64,000 bases of DNA, from contig JADJWZ010000003.1 in the NCBI GenBank assembly GCA_016716125.1, forward strand, positions 230,985 through 294,984, written 5' to 3'. The stretch is from Ignavibacteria bacterium. Its GTDB lineage: Bacteria; Bacteroidota; Ignavibacteria; Tepidaquicellales; Tepidaquicellaceae. The notes under the pieces were generated by a model. It did no database searches and had not been told where the DNA came from. It saw only the letters and a list, made by a program, of their open reading frames with translations. Of the stretch, positions 56,418 to 62,533 are shown in pieces. The translations under genes and the position numbers were made by a program. Position 1 is the first letter of the stretch. Each line of letters begins with the position of its first letter.

Positions 56418-56771
56418 GGTAAAGACTCTATCGCTAATGAGATTCTTATAATTGCTTTTGCTTTCGCCCCATTTTTTTAATGCTGAAAGATCTATTAAGG
56501 GAGGTGAATATAATGATTCGGGTGACTTCTTTATTGACCACCCGTATTCAAGCAACAACTGATCTAAGGTACCTTTACGAACTGTCTCTTCAAGAAATAT
56601 TTCAAGTGACTCTTTAAACATTTCTAAAGCTTCCTTTTCACTATTGCCATAGCCTGACAAATGTAAAGCCGGAGAATATACTACAAACTGTTTTCCTTCT
56701 TTAGTTACAAGAAGTAATAAATCTCCGTTAAAAGATTTTTTAGTTTTAGTAAGACTCTGCATTTTTTTCAT
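56382..56771 (-). CDS. HicB-like protein, orphan
   Basis: The 129-residue protein has a HicB-type fold core: LLLLVTKEGKQFVVYSPALHLSGYGNSEKEALEMFKES (about 18-55), the partial RNase-H-like domain of HicB antitoxins. The C-terminal part (65-129) is not the usual ribbon-helix-helix or HTH of HicB and looks poorly conserved. No HicA toxin gene is found on either side. A long AT-rich stretch (about 56772-56889) precedes it. Confidence 0.65.
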   Translation of the reverse strand: MKKMQSLTKTKKSFNGDLLLLVTKEGKQFVVYSPALHLSGYGNSEKEALEMFKESLEIFLEETVRKGTLDQLLLEYGWSIKKSPESLYSPPLIDLSALKKWGESKSNYKNLISDRVFTIKDFLPQISSS

Positions 56772-56889
56772 AATTGCGTGTTTAGTAGAACTCTGTTTTT
56801 AAAATATACTGCTAAGTTATGTTATTAATATAAGAGTTTTTAAAATGATAAGTTCAAAAACTTAATAAATTAAAATTAATTATAAAAGA

Positions 56890-56973
56890 CTAAATATGTA
56901 TATGCAGGACTTCTTTTAAAATAGTAATATCCGTAAAAGGAAATGGAGTTAATACTATCGTCCCCTGCTTCAT
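56890..56973 (-). pseudogene. MazF/PemK-type toxin remnant (27 codons)
   Basis: Immediately after the antitoxin gene, its ATG overlaps the antitoxin stop (ATGA). The frame encodes MKQGTIVLTPFPFTDITILK followed by seven unrelated residues and a TAG. The first 20 residues are the conserved MazF/PemK N-terminus (the VLxPFPFTD motif); the rest of the roughly 110-residue toxin is gone. The toxin was thus probably lost by deletion after this point, while its antitoxin remains. Confidence 0.72.
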
Positions 56974-57197
56974 TTGTATTTCACCTTCAGGTCTTTATCA
57001 GTATAAATATCTTCCGCAGGATCATTTAGAAAATCGAATGAACCGCCTTTTTCAGCTACGTAAAGAATTTCATGGTTTTTGATTTCCGGATCATCTTCAT
57101 CCGGAAATGTTACTATTACTTTTCCCGGCTTTTTTGATCCTATTTTCTCTAATAGTTTAATTTCCTTCCCGTCAAAAATAGCTTTCACACTTAACAT
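56970..57197 (-). CDS. Small antitoxin-like protein upstream of a truncated toxin
   Basis: The 75-residue protein (MLSVKAIFDGKEIKLLEKI ... KVIVTFPDEDD) has the look of small antitoxins found before MazF/PemK toxins: an N-terminal beta strand pair and an acidic C-terminus (FLNDPAEDIYTDKDLKVKYK). A good Shine-Dalgarno (AAGGAG) lies 8 nt before the ATG. The stop overlaps the remnant toxin start by 4 nt. The family is not certain, and the role rests on context. Confidence 0.68.
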   Translation of the reverse strand: MLSVKAIFDGKEIKLLEKIGSKKPGKVIVTFPDEDDPEIKNHEILYVAEKGGSFDFLNDPAEDIYTDKDLKVKYK

Positions 57198-57369
57198 TTA
57201 TTTTTCTCCTTATATGTTTAAAACCTGAAGTAATTTAATAAACCTGAAATTAAAAATATATATTTGAAATTGTAACAATTGGAAATTATCCGGAGATATA
57301 TCATTTCACAATTTGAATTTATAATTACTGTGATCTTTTTGGCTAAGCTTATCAGTACTTTCATATTTA

Positions 57370-57606
57370 CGTTAACCCACAAATAAAAAACCCCGCACAA
57401 AGATCATGCGGGGGAACTAAAAAAATACAAATATGAAAAACTATTTTATCCCTGGAACTATAACTGATCAAATGATCAACTCCAAATTATAAAAATTCAT
57501 TTGAATTGTCAAATTGTAAAATTCGCGTTTTGTGAAAATCGTTAGCGGTATATAAATGAAGGATTTATTTTCAAAACACAAAAAATTAAAATTACTTCAG
57601 TCCGGC
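57370..57606. repeat. Duplicated segment, copy A (peroxiredoxin 3' end plus terminator)
   Basis: About 237 bp from CGTTAACCCAC through the terminator and the 3' end of the peroxiredoxin gene is repeated almost identically at 58493-58727 in the same orientation. Identical blocks include AAATACAAATATGAAAAAC, TATTTTATCCCTGGAAC and AATTCGCGTTTTGTGAAAA. Copy A includes the real gene end (GLK and stop). Confidence 0.85.
57391..57414 (-). terminator. Intrinsic terminator downstream of the peroxiredoxin gene
   Basis: A 7-bp stem CCCCGCA / TGCGGGG with a 9-nt loop is followed on the - strand by a T-rich tract (from AAATAAAAAA on the + strand). It ends the peroxiredoxin transcript about 180 nt after its stop. 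Confidence 0.75.
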
Positions 57607-58236
57607 TACCGCCGCCGCCATCAATTCATCCGGGTCCAGGCGGATTTTATAATTTGGGTTTACGTACGAGAATTTTACTATTCCGTCTGTACCTAATATA
57701 AATACCGAAGGTACCGGCAATAAATGATGATCCATTCCTGAAGATGCTTCGAGATCAATATCATAAGTTTTATATTTTTCTATTATTTCATCAGCAACCT
57801 TAAACGCGATTCCGAATTTTAAGCCTGCATTCATGGAACTGTCGGAGAGTAAAGTATAATTAATTTTGTTTTTATCTATGCTCCGTTTAAGTTCCTCAGG
57901 CCTGTCAGGGCTTACAGCTATTATTTCATATCCAAGATTCTGAAGCTCCGAATCAATTTCCTGAATCTGACTTAACTGTGTATTGCAGTAAGGACACCAT
58001 CCGCCCCGGTAAAAAATTAATATCGACGGCTTTTCGGAAACTTTTTTTAAAAGTTCAACTGCATTACCGTTTATATCTGCTAAAGTCACATCCGGTATTT
58101 TTGAACCTGTAAGAATTGGATCAATATCTTCGGCACTTAATGGAGCATTTTCAATAGTTCTCTCTTTTGTTTGAGAATACAAAATATTCGGCAATGATAA
58201 AACTGCAAGAATAAATATGAAAGTTAATTTGATCAT
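57592..58236 (-). CDS. Secreted AhpC/TSA-type peroxiredoxin-like protein
   Basis: The 214-residue protein has a signal peptide (MIKLTFIFILAVLSLPNILYS, cleavage near residue 21), then a thioredoxin-fold AhpC/TSA domain with the CxxC motif FYRGGWCPYCNTQL and a late VPSVFILGTDG strand. It should reduce peroxides or act as a periplasmic disulfide reductase. The stop and 3' end lie in a segment duplicated at 58.5-58.7 kb. Confidence 0.86.
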   Translation of the reverse strand: MIKLTFIFILAVLSLPNILYSQTKERTIENAPLSAEDIDPILTGSKIPDVTLADINGNAVELLKKVSEKPSILIFYRGGWCPYCNTQLSQIQEIDSELQNLGYEIIAVSPDRPEELKRSIDKNKINYTLLSDSSMNAGLKFGIAFKVADEIIEKYKTYDIDLEASSGMDHHLLPVPSVFILGTDGIVKFSYVNPNYKIRLDPDELMAAAVAGLK

Positions 58237-58492
58237 TTTTTTTATTTATTTTAAATTGAATTACAAATAATTATATATTCCCGTTTCATAGCATTCGTAA
58301 TGTGTTAAACCGGGAAATTTTTATCAGACTTGCACTGGAATATTTTCTGACATTCTTACAGTTGATTCAATTGCTCACTCTTACCCGATAAACTAAGATG
58401 CTGAATATACATGAGGGCAATATATTAATTCTTTCTTTATTTTATCAACAGTTCCATCTGTTTGAATTCAATATAATAAAAATATTTTTTTT

Positions 58493-58727
58493 CGTTAATC
58501 CACATAAAAAAACCCCGCACAAACCTCATGCGGGGAACTAAAAAAATACAAATATGAAAAACTATTTTATCCCTGGAACTATAACTGATCAAATGATCAA
58601 CTACAAATTATAAAAATTCATTTGAATTGTCAAATTGTAAAATTCGCGTTTTGTGAAAATCGTAAGCGATATATAAATGAAGGGTTTATTTTCAAAACAC
58701 AAATAATTAAAGGTACTTCAAACCCGC
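58493..58727. repeat. Duplicated segment, copy B
   Basis: This is the second, degenerate copy of the 57370-57606 segment, same orientation, with a few substitutions. It ends in a fragment whose - strand reads AAGLK and then loses the stop, so it carries the last few codons of a second peroxiredoxin copy whose body is missing. Confidence 0.85.
58513..58535 (-). terminator. Duplicate terminator hairpin without an adjacent gene
   Basis: The stem CCCCGCA / TGCGGGG with loop CAAACCTCA matches the terminator at 57391. No intact - strand gene lies directly upstream, so it is likely a relic of the duplication. Confidence 0.65.
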
Positions 58728-58846
58728 CGCATGTTGATTCTACAGATTTTTTGGAAGATGTTTTCTATCAGAGCCTGTATAAGGTTTAAATACTTTTAGC
58801 ATCTTTCAGAAAGAATTTTGCACACAAAAATTTTTCCTCAGCTGCC

Positions 58847-58954
58847 GGGACTTTCGGAAATCGAAAAAGAAAAATTTTATTTGAGATATATTACAGCCGG
58901 AACTTTCCGAAGGATGAATTTGAAAAGCTGAAGTATAAAATTTTTCAGGTGTAA
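58847..58954 (+). pseudogene. Second remnant of the small helical partner protein
   Basis: The frame ends KRKILFEIYYSRNF, then PKDEFEKLKYKIFQV and a stop at 58954. It is clearly related to the C-terminal half of the protein at 56166-56417 (KRKLLFEIYYSQDF ... EEFEKLKRRIFEG). Its N-terminal half is not recognisable and no nucleotidyltransferase gene precedes it. It is therefore a vestige of a second copy. Confidence 0.65.
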
Positions 58955-59130
58955 TATTTTTAACCTTAAGACGCAAAGACTCTAAGATGCAAAGACTTTA
59001 AGACACAATAAGACACAATGCTAAAACTTTAAACTGCAGGAACCATTGAGGCTTCGGGTCCCGGAGGTAACATGCTTAATTTGTTTTCAGTAATTGCAGG
59101 GGGTTATCTTTTGGTTGCGGTTGAGATTCA

Positions 59131-59148
59131 CGCAGGCTGAAGCCTGCG
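59131..59148. repeat. Palindromic intergenic motif, 18 bp
   Basis: CGCAGGCT / AGCCTGCG forms an 8-bp stem around a 2-nt centre, followed by GCTACTACTG. This CGCAGGCTGAAGCCTGCG motif is of the type seen scattered in intergenic space of many genomes. Function unknown. Confidence 0.6.
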
Positions 59149-59189
59149 GCTACTACTGTGGCATCTATGATTCTATGTTTTGAATATAA

Positions 59190-59217
59190 AAAAGCCGGAG
59201 ATGAACTTCCGGCTTTT
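59190..59217 (-). terminator. Intrinsic terminator after the 232-residue gene
   Basis: A 10-bp stem AAAAGCCGGA / TCCGGCTTTT with an 8-nt loop is followed on the - strand by a T-rich run. It lies 28 nt downstream of the stop at 59245. Confidence 0.85.
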
Positions 59218-59244
59218 CTTTGCGGTAAAGGAATTTACTTTTTT

Positions 59245-59943
59245 TTATGACGATACTGCCGCCGGAGGTTTACTCCTTACGGATTTTCCGGCTACGCTCT
59301 CTCCGATGTTTCTGATCCTTCTTACGTTAAGATATTCATCGTAGAATGCTTTGTGTTTCAGCTTCAGAACTTCCGCAAATTTGTCAAGCACTTCAAGCGC
59401 CTGAATTGAATCCGAGAAAAGCTCCTTTAATGAATTTACAGCGCTGATCTTTACACCTGTCGAGACTTCTCTTCTTCCGATCGAGCTTTTGTAGCGGTTC
59501 AGATAATTCTCAAGATTAGTGATAAGCTCTTCCGAAACGCCGAAGCCGGTAAGCTGCTGTTTTTTATTTTTCGCAATATCCGTCAGATTTTTCACGACCG
59601 GCGCGAATTCAGATTCCCGGATATTTTTAAGTTCGGATCTTGATACATGCGAAGCTCTGAGTATCTCATTATCACCGGTTTTGGCCGCCCATGCGTACAG
59701 ACCTCCTGCAAGCGCCATTAAATGTTTTACAGTTTCGGAGCGGGCTGAATATTTGTCTGTCGTCCTGCCGTAAAGAGCTGTCTTGCTGACATTGAATTTA
59801 TAGTTGATGTCAGATATAATACCGTCAAGAGTTTCTTTAGCGGCAGTCATTTCCGGAACTTCAGAAATAATTTTCTGATTTTCCCCGAGGTAAGCCGAAA
59901 CGCCTATCAGCATTCTCAGCTTGTTGCTTTGTTTTTTTTGCAT
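59245..59943 (-). CDS. Conserved helical hypothetical protein (Bacteroidota-type family)
   Basis: The 232-residue, Lys/Ala/Glu-rich and probably all-helical protein begins NKLRMLIGVSAYLGENQKII and has LMALAGGLYAWAAKTGDNEIL and FAEVLKLKHKAFYDEYLNVRRIRN. The layout matches a family of about 200-230-residue hypothetical proteins often found in multiple copies in Bacteroidota and relatives, of unknown function. No catalytic motif, signal peptide or membrane segment is visible. It has its own terminator. Confidence 0.6.
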   Translation of the reverse strand: MQKKQSNKLRMLIGVSAYLGENQKIISEVPEMTAAKETLDGIISDINYKFNVSKTALYGRTTDKYSARSETVKHLMALAGGLYAWAAKTGDNEILRASHVSRSELKNIRESEFAPVVKNLTDIAKNKKQQLTGFGVSEELITNLENYLNRYKSSIGRREVSTGVKISAVNSLKELFSDSIQALEVLDKFAEVLKLKHKAFYDEYLNVRRIRNIGESVAGKSVRSKPPAAVSS

Positions 59944-60601
59944 TTTTATGTTTCCTTTCTTTTTAGTTTAGTTTTAGTTTATTTATTATTTCATTTTTGT
60001 CCCCCGTTTCCGCCGGAGACTCGCGTTTGTTGATCAACAAATTGCAGCAAAATAATTTTTTAACTCATAACCCGTAAATCATAATTCATAACTTATATTT
60101 CCCTGTTTAAAATTTAAATTTTGTAATTTTAAAGTCCCCCCTTTATCAATATATATGGTTCAAAACATCAGGCGTTCCCGGAAAAATAAAAATATTTTTT
60201 TATTCTTCATTTTTAATTCAGAATCCTTAAAAAAAAATTTAAATCACCACTCATAATTCGTAATTCGTAATTCGTAATTCGTAATTCATAATTCATAATT
60301 CATAATTCATAATTCCTAATTCTAATTCCTAATTCCTAATTCGTAATTCCTAATTCGTAATTCCTAATTCCTAATTCCTAATTCGTAATGTCCTCCCTTA
60401 TTATATTATACAGGTGAATTTTCCGGGCGTTCCCCAAAAGGATGATTGAAGTATTAAAAACCTATAATCAGTACTAATTCAGGTGAAAAAAATTTGAGAA
60501 AAGTCATATCGCAGAGTATTTATATGGTTAAGCTTTGCGGATAGATTGGAATAGACTGCAAAAAGACGGGGGAAATTCAATTTATATACCCGTTACCATG
60601 T
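59944..60601. other. Repeat-rich intergenic region with heptamer array
   Basis: About 650 bp without a coding frame. It includes two weakly similar stretches ending GGCGTTCCC (around 60133-60181 and 60389-60436) and, between them, the heptamer array at 60252-60389. It separates the 232-residue gene from the minisatellite. Confidence 0.6.
60252..60389. repeat. Heptamer tandem array, about 20 units
   Basis: About twenty units of the form C(A/G/C)TAATT (CATAATT, CGTAATT, CCTAATT) follow each other with one 6-nt unit. The unit is the reverse complement of the five-unit array at 54757-54794. The arrays flank the 54.8-60.3 kb block in opposite orientation. Confidence 0.85.
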
Positions 60602-60880
60602 ATTCCGATACAGCCACCCGGCATTCCGATACAGCCACCCGGCATTCCGATGCAGCCACCCGGCATTCCGATACAGCCACCCGGCATTCCGGTGCAGCCA
60701 CCTGACATTCCGGTGCAGCCACCCGGCATTCCGATGCAGCCACCCGGCATTCCGATGCAGCCACCCGGCATTCCGATGCAGCCACCTGACATTCCGGAAC
60801 CGTCACCCGGCATTCCGGTGCAGCCACCCGGCATTCCGATACAGCCACCTGACATTCCGGAACCGCCGGTTATATTTTAA
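60602..60880 (+). repeat. 21-bp GC-rich minisatellite, 12 units plus partial
   Basis: Twelve 21-nt units, each encoding IPIQPPG or close variants on the + strand, are followed by a partial unit ending IPEPPVIF and a stop at 60880. Variants alternate GATACAG, GATGCAG or GGTGCAG cores with ACCCGGC or ACCTGAC ends. Since 21 is a multiple of 3, several frames stay open on both strands (GMPGGCI on the - strand). The + frame is open from 60545 but lacks a clear start codon, so translation is unproven. GC content is far above the surroundings. Confidence 0.85.
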
Positions 60881-61038
60881 GCCGGTTAGCAGTAATACTA
60901 TATTATGAATAATCCTTTTACTCATCCGAATACCCGGAAAATTAATTTTCCGCTTTTCAGGTAATTCTAATTTGAAATTCTTTTAGGAAAGAATTAAATT
61001 TGGTCCTTCGAATCCGAAAATAAAAATCAGAATCTATC

Positions 61039-61308
61039 ATGGAAAATACTTCAAAATATTTATTGCTGCGGCTTGAAGAAAGAAATGGTGAGTATGAATA
61101 TATTCACAGGAGTGTTCACGCGTTGGCGGATGGTGAGGCTGCAACGGTAAACCGTCTCGTAAATAACTACACCAAAAACTTTTACGGAGGCAAAGCGGAT
61201 CCTGAAGACAACGGATTTTACTTTCAGGGAGGTGAGGTTTTTGTAAGGGTTAGTTCGTGGGAGTTTGTTAGTGAGGAGGAGTTTGGGGTTTTGAAGAAGT
61301 ATTTGTGA
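61039..61308 (+). CDS. Small hypothetical protein
   Basis: The 89-residue protein (MENTSKYLLLRLEERNGEYEYIH, then DNGFYFQGGEVFVRVSSWEFVSEEEFGVL) is acidic with mixed alpha/beta character and no signal peptide. I do not recognise a defined family, although small proteins beginning KYLLLRLEERNG seem to recur in this lineage. It stands between the minisatellite and the methyltransferase pseudogene. Confidence 0.55.
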   Translation: MENTSKYLLLRLEERNGEYEYIHRSVHALADGEAATVNRLVNNYTKNFYGGKADPEDNGFYFQGGEVFVRVSSWEFVSEEEFGVLKKYL

Positions 61309-61497
61309 TTCTTTCACAAACTTGCATTTGTTTAATTTTACTACTTTGAAATTGTTTTCTGAAAAACTTATGTTAAATAAACTTAGAAATAAATATGATA
61401 GAATAATCTGATATACCAATATCCTTGCAATTCTGAATCAAATAATTTAAATAGTTAAGGAATTTATTTTTTGAGAATTTTAAAAACTAACTATATA

Positions 61498-62519
61498 ATG
61501 GAATTTATAGACTTATTCGCTGGACTTGGAGGCTTTCATAAGGCATTACATGAACTTGGTCATAAGTGTGTTTTTGCAAGCGAGATAGATCCAACTTTAA
61601 GAGAAGTTTACAAAACGAATTGGGGAGTTGAAGCTAAAGGAGACATTAAGAAAATAATAGACAACGATATTGATATTATACCTCCACATAATATTTTGTG
61701 CGCTGGTTTTCCATGTCAACCTTTTTCAAAAGCAGGTAAACAGGCAGGAAGAAATGACACTGAAAGGGTAATCTTTTTGATGCAATTATAGCAATTCTAA
61801 AACATAGAAAGCCAAAATATTTTATTCTTGAAAATGTTCCTTACATAAAGCAACATGATAATGAACAAACATGGAATTACATGCATGGTGAATTAGAGAA
61901 ACTGGAATATAGAGTTGATCATAAAGTATATTCACCTCATGAATTTGGTATACCTCAACATAGAAAAAGGATTTTTATTATTGGATCTCTCAATGGTATT
62001 GATAATATTTCTTTTAAACCTATAGATGAACAAAAAACTTCTTTAGTAAATATTCATAGGTTTATTGAAAAGAATCCAATAAGTACCAAACTTTTACCAA
62101 AAGCCAATCAAAAATGTTTAAAACTTTGGCAAAGGTTTATTGACAAAATTCCAAAGGATAAATCGATACCTGGTTTTCCTATTTGGAGCATGGAATTTGG
62201 AGCTACGTACCCATTTGAAAAATATTATCCTTTAATACTTTCTGCGAAGGAATTATCCGAGTTTAAAGGAAATTTCGGCTGCAGTTTGGATGGACTTACG
62301 AAAGAAGAGCAAAGAAATAAGTTACCTAGCTATGCAAGAGTAGAAAAACCTTTTCCAAGCTGGAAACGAAATTATATTCGGCATAATAGAGAATTTTACA
62401 AGGAAAATAAAAGACTAATTAGTGATATAGTAAATGAGATTTCTTTACTTCCTTCACAGAGTTGGCAAAAACTAGAATGGAATGTTGGCAATAACAACCG
62501 TAAAATTGCCTTTTATTAA
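61498..62519 (+). pseudogene. C5-cytosine DNA methyltransferase, frameshifted and lacking motifs IX-X
   Basis: Starting at the ATG at 61498, the frame has motif I (DLFAGLGGF) and motif IV with the catalytic cysteine (GFPCQPFSKAG). A one-base loss at about 61768 (GAAAGGGTAAT; one more G restores GNLFDAIIAIL) shifts the frame, after which motif VI (ENVPYI) and motif VIII (GIPQHRKRIFIIG) follow. The protein then runs to LEWNVGNNNRKIAFY and stops, so about 95 residues with motifs IX and X (including an ALGNAV-like motif) are absent. It precedes the ATPase pseudogene by 14 nt. Confidence 0.82.
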
Positions 62520-62533
62520 ACAAGAAAAAGAAT

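Larger units (their letters stand above)
58237..59244. other. Gene-poor region of decayed and repeated sequence
   Basis: No intact gene is seen in about 1.0 kb. From left to right it holds the peroxiredoxin promoter region, the duplicate copy B (58493-58727), a remnant of the small helical protein (58847-58954), a stretch of short repeats of the form AAGACNCAAAGAC (about 58963-59020), a palindrome (59131-59148) and a terminator (59190-59217). Confidence 0.7.

Noticed and set aside
57218..57400. 60-residue frame on the - strand downstream of the peroxiredoxin gene
   Set aside because: It runs through the terminator hairpin and has no homology-like features.
54757..60389. Insertion sequence or integron-type element bounded by the heptamer arrays
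   Set aside because: There is no transposase, integrase or target-site duplication that I can see, so only a repeat-flanked block is claimed.
60577..60855. Two overlapping collagen-like or Cys-rich frames on the - strand (GMPGGCI repeats)
   Set aside because: They arise because the minisatellite period is 21 nt. No start context or signal peptide supports translation over the + strand alternative.
60602..60880. Possible CRISPR array
   Set aside because: Units are contiguous 21-mers without unique spacers, and no cas genes are present.
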